Source: Pseudolysinimonas_A sp947085045 (GTDB taxonomy: Bacteria; Actinomycetota; Actinomycetes; Actinomycetales; Microbacteriaceae). From it: a stretch of 64,000 nucleotides of DNA. The stretch is from assembly GCA_947085045.1 (NCBI GenBank), contig CAMTUU010000002.1:62001-126000 (forward strand). Reading direction: 5' to 3'. Under the pieces are notes generated by a model, which made no database searches, had not been told where the DNA came from, and worked only from the letters and a program-made list of their open reading frames with translations. This document shows positions 21,943 to 29,496 of this stretch, in pieces (the first letter of the stretch is position 1; every line of letters begins with the position of its first letter). Both the position numbers and the translations under genes were made by a program.

Positions 21943-23089
21943 CGCTGTTGTGCAGTTCGGCCGCGGACACCTCGGCGCGCATGCCCTCGGCGATCTCGCG
22001 CGAGTCGAGCCAGCCGTACGGCAGCGTCGGGATCTTCGGCGTGCCGGCGCGTCCGCGCTGCCCCTCGGCGTCGACGCCCGGGTAGGGCTGGTCGGCGTCG
22101 AGCGTGCCGATCAGGTCGTCGATCTGCTGCAGGCTCGACGACATCGCCAGCGCCGCTCGGGTCTCGCCGCCGACCGCGTAGCCCTTGAAGTACCAGGCGA
22201 CGTGCTTGCGGATGTCGCGGCAGGCGTGGTTCTCGTCGCCGTCGAAGAACTCGACGAGGAGTTCGGCGTGCCGGCGGTAGGCGGCGGCGACCTGCCCGAG
22301 CGTGGGCTGGGCTTTGAGGTGCCCGCCCTGGAACGCTGCGGCGAGGTCGCCGAACAGCCACGGCTTGCCCAGACAGCCGCGGCCCACCACGACGCCGTCG
22401 CACCCGGTCTCGGCCACCATCCGCAGGGCGTCCTCGGCCGACCAGATGTCGCCGTTGCCGAGCACGGGCACCTCGGTGATCGCCTCCTTGAGCCTCGTGA
22501 TCGCCGACCAGTCGGCGTGGCCCGAGTAGAACTCGCTCGCCGTGCGGGCGTGCAGCGCGATGCTGCCGACCCCCGCACCCTCGGCGATGCGGCCCGCCTC
22601 GAGGTAGGTGAGGTGGTCGGGGTCGATCCCCGTGCGCATCTTGATCGTGAGCGGCCGGTCGCCGGCGGCCTTCACGGCCCCCTCGACGATCTCGCGGAAC
22701 AGGTCGAGCTTCCAGGGCAGCGCCGCTCCCCCGCCCTTGCGGGTGACCTTCGGCACCGGGCAGCCGAAGTTGAGGTCGATGTGGTCGGCGCGGTCCTCGG
22801 CGACGAGCATCGTCACCGCTTCCGACACCGTCTTCGGGTCGACGCCGTAGAGCTGGATGCTGCGGGGCGTCTCCGACTCGTGGTGCCGGATGAGGCGCAT
22901 CGACTCCGGAGTGCGCTCGACGAGGGCCCGGGAGGTGATCATCTCGGAGACGTAGAGCCCCGCGCCGTACTCCCGGCAGAGCCGCCGGAACGCCGTGTTC
23001 GTGATGCCCGCCATCGGCGCGAGCACGACCGGGACGGTCAGCTCGAGGGGCCCGATGCGGAGCGGGCGCGCGGCGACAGAGGTGGACAT
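21935..23089 (-). CDS. dusB: tRNA-dihydrouridine synthase
   Basis: 384 residues. FMN-dependent reduction of uridine in the tRNA D-loop. APMAGITNTAFR is the Dus signature, Cys110 in DLNFGCPVPKVTRKGGG the catalytic acid, and VLGNGDI with VVVGRGCLGKPW binds FMN phosphate. First gene of dusB-dgt-MFS. Upstream to 23236 is a 147-bp divergent spacer containing an intergenic inverted repeat (23143-23210). Confidence 0.97.
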   Translation of the reverse strand: MSTSVAARPLRIGPLELTVPVVLAPMAGITNTAFRRLCREYGAGLYVSEMITSRALVERTPESMRLIRHHESETPRSIQLYGVDPKTVSEAVTMLVAEDRADHIDLNFGCPVPKVTRKGGGAALPWKLDLFREIVEGAVKAAGDRPLTIKMRTGIDPDHLTYLEAGRIAEGAGVGSIALHARTASEFYSGHADWSAITRLKEAITEVPVLGNGDIWSAEDALRMVAETGCDGVVVGRGCLGKPWLFGDLAAAFQGGHLKAQPTLGQVAAAYRRHAELLVEFFDGDENHACRDIRKHVAWYFKGYAVGGETRAALAMSSSLQQIDDLIGTLDADQPYPGVDAEGQRGRAGTPKIPTLPYGWLDSREIAEGMRAEVSAAELHNSGG

Positions 23090-23142
23090 CCCTCGATTGT
23101 TCCAGACCCGGTGGCCGGGTGCCGGTCGCGCGGTGCGGCGTT

Positions 23143-23210
23143 CCCAACTCTCGGGCTGACGGCGACTCGGGCCCCGGTCGTCGACGAAGGCCCGCCAGGG
23201 CGAGAGTTAG
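23143..23210. repeat. 68-nt intergenic inverted repeat (class II)
   Basis: CCCAACTCTCGG at 23143 and CGAGAGTTAG at 23201 form imperfect arms (8 bp perfect core AACTCTCG/CGAGAGTT). The same arm sequence, CCCAACTCTCGG with its perfect complement, occurs at 42830-42898, so this is a dispersed repeat and not a local hairpin. It sits between divergent dusB and ybaK-like genes. Confidence 0.65.
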
Positions 23211-23236
23211 CGACGGCGGGCTGCGAAGATCGGGGG

Positions 23237-23713
23237 ATGAGTGCAGCTACCGGCAGAGAGCGGGTCGCGGCGGATGCCGAGGCGCGCGGCATCCCCGTCG
23301 AGTTCAAGGAGCGCACCGTCGCCGGGTCGCTCGAGGAGGCGGCGAGCATCCTCGGCATCTACCCGGCCGACATCGTGAAGTCACTCGTAGTACGCCGCCA
23401 CGACGGCAGTTACCTCTTCGCCCTCGTGCCCGGCGACCGGCAGATCTCCTGGGCGAAACTGCGGGCCGTCGTCGGGGTCAACAAGCTCCGGCTGCCCGAG
23501 GCGGCACTCGCGCTCGAGGCCACCGGGTTCGAGCGCGGCACCATCACGCCCCTCGGCTCGACGACGGCGTGGCCGGTGTTCGCCGATGAGCGGATCGCGG
23601 GCAAGCGCGTCTCGATGGGCGCGGGCGAGCACGGCTACTCGCTGTTCGTGCAGGCCGACGATCTCGTGCGCGGCCTGGATGCCACGCTGGCCGACATCAC
23701 GGAGCCGGCGTAG
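23237..23713 (+). CDS. YbaK/EbsC-type aminoacyl-tRNA deacylase
   Basis: 158 residues, single-domain YbaK/ProX family that hydrolyses mischarged aminoacyl-tRNA (Cys-tRNAPro or similar). Seen: DIVKSLVVR, the catalytic-lysine region SWAKLRAVVGVNKLRLP, and GTITPLGS near 110. ATG at 23237 preceded by a GGGGG purine run. Its last 17 nt overlap the convergent 33-residue peptide gene. Confidence 0.92.
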   Translation: MSAATGRERVAADAEARGIPVEFKERTVAGSLEEAASILGIYPADIVKSLVVRRHDGSYLFALVPGDRQISWAKLRAVVGVNKLRLPEAALALEATGFERGTITPLGSTTAWPVFADERIAGKRVSMGAGEHGYSLFVQADDLVRGLDATLADITEPA

Positions 23714-23798
23714 CTCCAGGGACCTCGCAGAAATCGCCCTCGCAGACGGCTCCGGCATCGCCGAGCGGGGTGAGCACCATCTTCGGCGCCTCGCTCAT
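23697..23798 (-). CDS. 33-residue CX4C peptide coupled to the FrnE-like gene
   Basis: The ATG at 23798 overlaps the TGA of the FrnE-like oxidoreductase (ATGA). The 33-residue product begins MSEAPKMVLTPLGDAGAV and continues CEGDFCEVPGATPAP, with two cysteines spaced CX4C. A GGAG lies about 11 nt upstream. Coupling to a dithiol oxidoreductase and a cysteine pair suggest it is a substrate, redox partner or metal-binding peptide of that enzyme; this is inference. Its 3' end overlaps the ybaK-like gene on the other strand by 17 nt. Too short to assign to a family by eye. Confidence 0.6.
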   Translation of the reverse strand: MSEAPKMVLTPLGDAGAVCEGDFCEVPGATPAP

Positions 23799-24457
23799 AC
23801 CGTCGCCCGCTCCGCGACGACCTGATTCAGCACGTCGACGAACGTCGCCGCTTCCTGGGCACCCGAGACGCCGTACTTGCCGTCGAGCACGAAGAACGGC
23901 ACCCCGCGGATGCCCAGCTCGCCGGCCTGCGCGACATCGGCGCGCACCGCGTCGAGGTACTCCCCCTCGGTCAGGGAGCGCACGACATCCTCGCGGTCGA
24001 GGCCGATCTCAGCGGCGAGGTCGGCCAGCTCCGGGATGCGTCCGACGTGACGACCTTCCTCGAAGTACGCCTTCATGAGGCGCTCCTTCATCTCGAGCTG
24101 CCGACCGTGGGCTTTGGCGTAGTGGATCGCCTGGTGCCCGAGCACCGTGTTCGTGGTCTGCAGCGCGTCGTAGTCGTAGTGCAGCCCGACGCCCTCGGCG
24201 ATGCCCGAGACACGCTCGAGCATCGCCTTGGCCTGACCCACGTCGACACCCATGTGCGATGCGAGGAAGTCGTGGTGCTTGCCGTCCATCTCGACCGGGG
24301 TACCGGGCGACAGCTCGAACGAGTGGTACTCGACCTCGACCGGGAGGCCGGCCGACGTCACCGCCGCCTCGAACTTGCGCTTGCCGATGTAACACCACGG
24401 ACACGCGATATCCGACCAGATATCGACTTTGATCGGGGAGGCGTCGGCCGGGCTCAT
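23795..24457 (-). CDS. DsbA family oxidoreductase, FrnE-like
   Basis: 220 residues, cytoplasmic (no signal peptide). Thioredoxin-fold dithiol site C19-PWC-22 in SDIACPWCYIGKRKFE, alpha-helical insert, and cis-proline loop GIRGVPFFVLDGKYGVSGAQ. FrnE-type proteins act as disulfide isomerases/oxidoreductases in stress tolerance or polyketide contexts; the precise substrate here is unknown. Start at 24457 chosen because the longer frame has an unlikely Arg-rich prefix. Coupled to the 33-residue CX4C peptide downstream. Confidence 0.92.
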   Translation of the reverse strand: MSPADASPIKVDIWSDIACPWCYIGKRKFEAAVTSAGLPVEVEYHSFELSPGTPVEMDGKHHDFLASHMGVDVGQAKAMLERVSGIAEGVGLHYDYDALQTTNTVLGHQAIHYAKAHGRQLEMKERLMKAYFEEGRHVGRIPELADLAAEIGLDREDVVRSLTEGEYLDAVRADVAQAGELGIRGVPFFVLDGKYGVSGAQEAATFVDVLNQVVAERATV

Positions 24458-24464
24458 ACCGGAT

Positions 24465-25499
24465 TCAACTCGCCGGCGCTCCGGGAATTCCCGGCGCGAC
24501 CGGGATGCCGATCCGGCTGGTGCGCTCAATGCCTGCGCGCTTCGCGAACCACAGCACGATCGCCACGTAGACGGCCATCGTCACCACGGTGATCGCGAGA
24601 CCGGTCGGCGAACCGCCCTCGGCGGTGATCCCGGTCGGCCCGAAGATGCCCGTGCCCATCGTCACGAGCCCGATGATGTTGTTGACGACGTGCAGGGCGA
24701 TGGCCGATTCGAGCCCGCCGGTGCGCCAGGTGATCAGGATCGCCGCGACCGCGAACGACGCAACGTCGAGAAGCCCCCAGATGTCGTAGATGTGCAGGGA
24801 GGCGAACACGACGGTGGTGACGATGAGGGCGACCGGCACCCAGCGCAGCCACGAGCCGATCGCCTGGAACAGCACGCCGCGGAACACGAACTCTTCGGCC
24901 GTCGACTGCAAAGGCACGAGGAGCAGGATGAGCAGGACGCTCAGCGCGTACGTCGACGGATCGGTGGTGAACTCGCCGAGCCGCTCCCCCGACCCCAGCC
25001 CGACGAGCACGCTCACCGCGAAGGAGAGGAGCAGGACGATGACCGCGGGGAGCACACACCAGGCGAGCCACCGCCAGCGCAGCCGGAAGGTGACCGAGTT
25101 GGCGACGTTGACCCGGAACCCCGCGGGACGGATGCCCGCGCAGCGCAGCGCGAGCGGCACCAGCGGCAGCCAGACGGCGATGCTCCCCAGGCCGATCAGC
25201 AGCGAGATCGGATTCGCCACGTCGGGCACGAAATAGCTCAGCACGGCGGTCTCGAGCGCAGCGGCATCCGCCGGACCCGAGAGCGCGACCGCGCCGGTCG
25301 CGAACAGGGTCACCATCACGACCACGACGATGATCAGCTGGGCAGCGACGATGAAGACGACGAGCAGCAGCACGGCCAGCAGCGGTCGCCACCAGACGTA
25401 TCCGGGCTGCACGCGGTAGAGCCGGTGATAGGGCAGCTCGACGATGCGGATGTCGGATGCCTCGGCGGCGCTCACCGTCGGCGGGGTCGTGTCGGTCAT
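24465..25499 (-). CDS. CPBP family intramembrane glutamic endopeptidase
   Basis: 344 residues with about eight membrane segments. CPBP/Abi active-site motifs: Glu202-Glu203 and Arg207 in STAEEFVFRGVLF, His236 in FASLHIYDI, and His in IALHVVNN. These Rce1-like proteases cleave or process peptides in the membrane; bacterial members are linked to bacteriocin self-immunity or unknown roles. The ATG at 25499 overlaps the PadR stop (TGATG), so both form one transcription unit. A longer upstream frame lies within padR and is rejected. Confidence 0.92.
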   Translation of the reverse strand: MTDTTPPTVSAAEASDIRIVELPYHRLYRVQPGYVWWRPLLAVLLLVVFIVAAQLIIVVVVMVTLFATGAVALSGPADAAALETAVLSYFVPDVANPISLLIGLGSIAVWLPLVPLALRCAGIRPAGFRVNVANSVTFRLRWRWLAWCVLPAVIVLLLSFAVSVLVGLGSGERLGEFTTDPSTYALSVLLILLLVPLQSTAEEFVFRGVLFQAIGSWLRWVPVALIVTTVVFASLHIYDIWGLLDVASFAVAAILITWRTGGLESAIALHVVNNIIGLVTMGTGIFGPTGITAEGGSPTGLAITVVTMAVYVAIVLWFAKRAGIERTSRIGIPVAPGIPGAPAS

Positions 25500-26089
25500 C
25501 AGGGTTCCTCCGTGTCCAGTTCGTCGATGAGTCGCAGTCCGTCGCGCGCCCAGCTGATCTCCTGCTCGGCGCGTTGCACGAGACCCTCGTAGGCGAAACG
25601 CTTGAAGGCGATCGTTCGCGTCGTGTCGTGCTGCGCGGTCACGGCGAGACGACGGTTCAGGGCCGAACTGGTGCCGCTGTCGATCTGGGTGATCTGATCC
25701 TGCCACTGGGCGAGCTCGCCCTCATAGTGCTCGATGTGCGCGCGCAGTTGCCGGCGGGCGGCATCCGGTTCGGCCCATTCGAAGTACGCCGACTTGAGGT
25801 GCATCGCGTCCCGGAACCGCGCGTACGGCAGCGTCGTGTTCATCCAGCCGCGGAGGGCGTCCCGCCCCGCCTCGGTGATGTGGTACTCGCGCTTGGTGCC
25901 CTTGGTGCCCCACGGCACCTCCTCGGCGGCGACCACCCCGTCGGCCTCCATCTTGCGGAGTTCGGGGTAGATCTGGGAGTCGGGCGCGTACCAGACGTGC
26001 CCCACCGAGGAGTCGAAGCGCTTGTGCAGGTCGTACCCCGTCATGGCGTCGACGCTCAGCAGCGCGAGCAGCGCGAATCTCAGAGACAT
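25499..26089 (-). CDS. PadR family transcriptional regulator
   Basis: 196 residues: N-terminal winged helix (FALLALLSVDAMTGYDLHKR, then YPELRKMEADGVVAAEEV and GTKREYHITEAGRDALRGW) plus the C-terminal helical Vir domain to ~190. It follows the ligM gene on the same strand, separated by a strong hairpin. PadR proteins respond to phenolics (e.g. VanR of Corynebacterium glutamicum, which represses vanABK), so it is the likely regulator of the metF-purU-ligM cluster through the CTAT-N4-ATAG sites. Regulation is inferred. Confidence 0.93.
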   Translation of the reverse strand: MSLRFALLALLSVDAMTGYDLHKRFDSSVGHVWYAPDSQIYPELRKMEADGVVAAEEVPWGTKGTKREYHITEAGRDALRGWMNTTLPYARFRDAMHLKSAYFEWAEPDAARRQLRAHIEHYEGELAQWQDQITQIDSGTSSALNRRLAVTAQHDTTRTIAFKRFAYEGLVQRAEQEISWARDGLRLIDELDTEEP

Positions 26090-26108
26090 TGTGGGAAACA
26101 CCTCGGGC

Positions 26109-26141
26109 CGGATGCGGGACCGTGAAGTGGTCCCGCATCCG
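26109..26141. terminator. Strong hairpin between ligM and padR
   Basis: Perfect 13-bp arms CGGATGCGGGACC and GGTCCCGCATCCG with a 7-nt loop. On the minus strand it follows the ligM stop by 18 nt and precedes padR by 19 nt, with a GTGTTTCCC stretch after it. It probably ends or attenuates the metF-purU-ligM transcript before padR. Confidence 0.8.
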
Positions 26142-26159
26142 ACCCTAGATGAGAACTGA

Positions 26160-27563
26160 TCAGCCCTTGTAGCCGGTGCGCCAGCCGCCCTGGTACGACT
26201 GCCGGGCGACCGTCGAGTACGGCACCGGGCTGACGACGGCCCGCACGGGCAGCTGCTCGTGCTTCTCGACGGTGGCCTTGGAGGTGTTCGGGTTCTCGCC
26301 CCAGAGCACGCGCAGCTCGGTGCCTTCGGGCACGTCGGGCGAGATCGTCGCGAGCGACAGCGCGCGCTTCTCGTTCGACGAGTAGCCGGTGAACATCGAG
26401 TAGCCGACGACGGTGCCGTCGGCATCCACGACGGAGTCGTAGTTCGCCGAGCCGTAGTTCGCCAGCGGCAGGTCGAAGAACTTGTGCGACGGGCCGTCGA
26501 CGTCGAAGAGCGACGCGAAGATCTTCGTGACGTCCTCCGGCTCCCAGGCGAGGGTGACCTTCTTGCGCTGCGCGGCCGGGTCCATCTTCTCAAGCGCGTC
26601 GCGGCCGATGAAGTCGTGGTCGAACTTCACGAACGAGCCGTAGCCGAGCTCCCACGGCGTGAGGTAGTAGTCCTCGATGTTCTCCGACACGAACGAGCCG
26701 GCGAGCGTGCCGGTCGCCTCGTAGGAGTCGGCGGGCAGCCAGTCGCGGTAGCCCTGCTCCTCGGCGCCCGTGTAGATCGCGGGCAGCGGCGACGGGATCC
26801 AGCCCGACTCGAGCGTGTTCGACGGGTAGGCGCGCGAGCCGACCGGGACGAGGCCGAACTCGGCGCCCGCCTCGACGATGAGGTCGCGGATCTTGTGGTG
26901 GTCGGCGTACGGGCCCCACAGTTCGAGGCCCGGAGCGCCGGCCATGCCGTGACGCAGGGTGCGCACGTTCACGCCGCCGATGTTCATCGTCGCCATGCTG
27001 AAGAACTTGAGCTGCTCGAGCGGTCCGCCGTTGAGCTTCTCGATGACCGACCAGGCCGCGGGGCCCTGGATCTGGAAGCGGTAGTAGCGGCGCGACACGG
27101 CGTCGCCGTAGGGGCGCGAGTTCGAGCGACGGTCGATCTCGAGGTCGAGGTTCGAGTAGCCGCCGGTGGCCGCGTGATACGCGAGCCAGTTGGAGGCCGG
27201 CGCGCGGCCGACGTACACGTACTCGTCTTCGGCCTCGCGGAAGAGGATGCCGTCGCCGATGACGTGACCCGACGCGGTGGTGGGCACGTACTGCTTGGCG
27301 CGGTCGACCGGGAACACGGCGACCGAGTTGATCGCGGTGTCGGAGATGAGCTTGATGGCGTCCGAGCCCTTGAGGAACACGTTGTCCATGTGGTGCGACT
27401 GGTCGTAGAGCACGGCGGTGGTGCGCCAGGCCTGCTGCTCCTTGATCCAGTTCTGGAAGTCGGCGGGCACCACCGGGTAGATGTACGACCCGATCTGCGA
27501 GTTGCGGAGCAGCTCGACGGGGCTGCCCGCCGCATCGATCTTGCTCTGGAGGTTGTCGGCCAT
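26160..27563 (-). CDS. ligM: LigM-type aromatic O-demethylase (aminomethyltransferase/GcvT family)
   Basis: 467 residues, GcvT fold, matching tetrahydrofolate-dependent vanillate/3-O-methylgallate demethylases (LigM, DesA of Sphingobium SYK-6). Seen: DQSHHMDNVFLKGSDAIKL near 54, RYYRFQIQGPAAWSVIEKL, LELWGPYADHHKIRD and a C-terminal barrel DGTVVGYSMFTGYSSNEKR. The reaction moves a methoxy methyl group to THF, giving 5-methyl-THF and a catechol. AAGGAA precedes the ATG at 27563. Neighbours purU and metF handle one-carbon folates, supporting the role. Another methyl donor such as a methylated amine cannot be excluded from sequence alone. Confidence 0.87.
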   Translation of the reverse strand: MADNLQSKIDAAGSPVELLRNSQIGSYIYPVVPADFQNWIKEQQAWRTTAVLYDQSHHMDNVFLKGSDAIKLISDTAINSVAVFPVDRAKQYVPTTASGHVIGDGILFREAEDEYVYVGRAPASNWLAYHAATGGYSNLDLEIDRRSNSRPYGDAVSRRYYRFQIQGPAAWSVIEKLNGGPLEQLKFFSMATMNIGGVNVRTLRHGMAGAPGLELWGPYADHHKIRDLIVEAGAEFGLVPVGSRAYPSNTLESGWIPSPLPAIYTGAEEQGYRDWLPADSYEATGTLAGSFVSENIEDYYLTPWELGYGSFVKFDHDFIGRDALEKMDPAAQRKKVTLAWEPEDVTKIFASLFDVDGPSHKFFDLPLANYGSANYDSVVDADGTVVGYSMFTGYSSNEKRALSLATISPDVPEGTELRVLWGENPNTSKATVEKHEQLPVRAVVSPVPYSTVARQSYQGGWRTGYKG

Positions 27564-27584
27564 GGGTTCCTTCTTCGTTGAAAT

Positions 27585-27600
27585 ACCTATGGATATAGGT
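27585..27600. promoter_or_regulatory. Operator-like palindrome upstream of ligM
   Basis: ACCTATGGATATAGGT: perfect 6-bp arms around GGAT, 22 bp before the ligM ATG. The related sequence ACCTATCGACATAGTG precedes metF at 29441. Two CTAT-N4-ATAG sites in one cluster with a PadR gene make this a likely PadR operator. Unlike its surroundings it is A+T-rich. Confidence 0.6.
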
Positions 27601-27616
27601 GTTGGGTGGATGTGAA

Positions 27617-27632
27617 AGGGCCCGAAGACCCC
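27617..27632 (-). terminator. UUCG-tetraloop hairpin after purU
   Basis: On the minus strand GGGGUC-UUCG-GGCCCU, a 6-pair stem (including one G-U at each end region) closed by C(UUCG)G, followed by UUUC. It lies 10 nt after the purU stop and about 54 nt before ligM, so ligM may be read from its own promoter plus read-through. Confidence 0.5.
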
Positions 27633-27641
27633 GGTGAGTTT

Positions 27642-28547
27642 TTAGAAGACGATCGTTTCGCGGTCGGCGCGGATGACGCGGTCCTCGCAGTGCGCGAGCA
27701 CCGCGCGGGAGAGCACGGCCCGTTCGACGTCGGCGCCGCGACGCTGCAGGTCGGCGGCGGTGTCGGCGTGGGTCACGCGCACGACGTCCTGCTCGATGAT
27801 CGGACCTTCATCCAGTTCCGCGGTGACGTAGTGCGCGGTCGCGCCGATCAGCTTGACCCCCCGCTCCTTCGCCTTGCGGTACGGACCGGCCCCGATGAAC
27901 GCGGGCAGGAACGAGTGATGGATGTTGATGATCGGCACGCCGACCTGCTCGATGAAGTCCTCCGAGATGACCTGCATGTAGCGGGCCAGCACGACGAGGT
28001 CGGCGTTGCCGCGGATCAGGTCGAGGATCTTCGCCTCGGCCTCGCTCTTGTCGGGGCCGGGCTTGCTCGGCACGTGCAGGAACGGGATGCCGAACCCGCG
28101 CACGTCGTCGGCGAGCTCGGTGTGGTTGCCGATCACCATCGGCACCGTCATCGGGATCTCGCCCCGGCGCTGACGCCAGAGCAGGTCGAGCAGGCAGTGG
28201 TCGGACTTCGACGCCATGATCACGACACGCTTCGCGACCGACCGCTGGGAGAGCTTCCACTCGAGGCCGAAGCCCTTCGTGATGACCTCGGCGAGCTCGG
28301 CCTCGAGCGCGGGGACGGCGACGTTGAGCTCGGCCAGGTGGAAGACCGTGCGCTGGAAGAACCGGCCACCCTCGGGGTTGTCGGAGTACTGGTCGAGCGA
28401 CACGATGTTCGCTCCGACACTCGCGAGCACCGCCGACACGGCGGCGACGATGCCGGGCTGGTCCCTGCCGTGAACGATGAGCACGGCCTGGTCCGCGTAG
28501 ACGTCGAGTTGCGGGGCCGGGGCCGGGGCGAGGTCGGTCGTCGCCAT
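27642..28547 (-). CDS. purU: Formyltetrahydrofolate deformylase
   Basis: 301 residues: N-terminal ACT domain (VLIVHGRDQPGIVAAVSAVL) and a C-terminal formyl-transferase domain. Catalytic set visible: Asn/His in INIHHSFLPAFIGAGPY and Asp in AELDEGPIIEQDV, with IGATAHYVT. Hydrolyses 10-formyl-THF to formate and THF. Placed between metF and ligM it would regenerate free THF for the demethylase and drain one-carbon units as formate. ATG at 28547, 2 nt after the metF stop, with GAGAAG within the metF end as ribosome binding site. Confidence 0.96.
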   Translation of the reverse strand: MATTDLAPAPAPQLDVYADQAVLIVHGRDQPGIVAAVSAVLASVGANIVSLDQYSDNPEGGRFFQRTVFHLAELNVAVPALEAELAEVITKGFGLEWKLSQRSVAKRVVIMASKSDHCLLDLLWRQRRGEIPMTVPMVIGNHTELADDVRGFGIPFLHVPSKPGPDKSEAEAKILDLIRGNADLVVLARYMQVISEDFIEQVGVPIINIHHSFLPAFIGAGPYRKAKERGVKLIGATAHYVTAELDEGPIIEQDVVRVTHADTAADLQRRGADVERAVLSRAVLAHCEDRVIRADRETIVF

Positions 28548-28549
28548 GG

Positions 28550-29398
28550 TTACAGCTTCTCCTTGAAGTCGCGGATCCATTCGGACGTCGCCGTGAGCCC
28601 GCCGAACGTGTAGAAGTGCAACTTCACCACACCGTGCTTCGAGGGGTCGAGCTTCTTCGCGAGGCGCTTGATGAACTTGTCGGGTCCGGCGGTGCCCATC
28701 AGGTTGGTGAGCGAGAGGCCGTATTTCTTGGCGATGCCGGCGCTCGACGCGACGCCGAAGCGCGCGGCGAACGAGAGCAGGCGCTTGATGCCGGCCGGGC
28801 CGGGGACGCCGACGCGGATCTCGTACGGGATGCCGGCCGCGCGCACCTTCTCGATCCAGGCGACGACCGGGTCCTCGTCGAAGCCGAACTGGGTGAGGAT
28901 CGTGCCGGGCGTGCCCTGCTCGGTGAGCGTGGCGTGCTTGCCGGTGATCGCCGTCCACAGCTGCTCCTCGGAGATGTCGGGGTGACCTTCCGGGTAGCCG
29001 GCGATCGAGATGTCCTTCGCGCCGTACTGCTGCAGCAGACCCGTCTTGATGACGTCGTGCGAGTCCTCGTACGGGCCCTCGGGGGTCGACGGGTCGCCGC
29101 CGACGGAGAAGACGTACTCAGAGGTGCCCTGCGCTTGGAGCGCCGACAGGTACTCCTCCAGCTGCGCCTGAGACGACAGCCGGCGGGCCGAGATGTGCGG
29201 AATCGGGAGGAAACCTCCATCCAGCACCGCCTTCGACGCGACGAGCCGCATCTGGAGGTCCTCGTTCCCGAGGAAGGTCACGTTGATGCGCGTGCCCTGC
29301 GGGATGAGCGGAGCGGCTTCGAGGAGTCCGGGGACGTCCTTGCCGGTCATCTCGAGCGAGAAGTCCTCGAGCAGCTGGGCGGGGGTGTAGTTCGCCAT
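28550..29398 (-). CDS. metF: Methylenetetrahydrofolate reductase-like protein
   Basis: 282 residues, short MetF-type FAD TIM barrel. Seen: GTRINVTFLGNEDLQMR, FLPIPHISARRL, FSVGGDPSTPEGPYEDS, SIAGYPEGHPDIS, TQFGFDEDPVVAWIEKVRAA and VGVPGPAGIKRLLSFA, all standard MTHFR segments. Near purU and ligM its probable direction is oxidation of 5-methyl-THF (from demethylation) to 5,10-methylene-THF, as proposed for metF beside ligM in Sphingobium SYK-6. First gene of the cluster; AAGGA precedes the ATG, and an operator-like dyad lies at 29432-29464. Confidence 0.92.
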   Translation of the reverse strand: MANYTPAQLLEDFSLEMTGKDVPGLLEAAPLIPQGTRINVTFLGNEDLQMRLVASKAVLDGGFLPIPHISARRLSSQAQLEEYLSALQAQGTSEYVFSVGGDPSTPEGPYEDSHDVIKTGLLQQYGAKDISIAGYPEGHPDISEEQLWTAITGKHATLTEQGTPGTILTQFGFDEDPVVAWIEKVRAAGIPYEIRVGVPGPAGIKRLLSFAARFGVASSAGIAKKYGLSLTNLMGTAGPDKFIKRLAKKLDPSKHGVVKLHFYTFGGLTATSEWIRDFKEKL

Positions 29399-29431
29399 GA
29401 GGGGTGAGTTCCTTCCGACATCGTCGTCGCG

Positions 29432-29464
29432 GGACAGACTACCTATCGACATAGTGAGTTGTCC
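29432..29464. promoter_or_regulatory. Operator-like dyad upstream of metF
   Basis: GGACA...TGTCC outer arms enclosing ACCTATCGACATAGTG (29441-29456), whose first half ACCTAT and N4 spacing match the perfect palindrome before ligM. It lies about 40 bp before the metF ATG, in the promoter position. Likely bound by the PadR protein encoded at the end of the cluster; inference. Confidence 0.55.
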
Positions 29465-29496
29465 AGCGTTGTTCCCACGCAATGAAAACGCGACCT

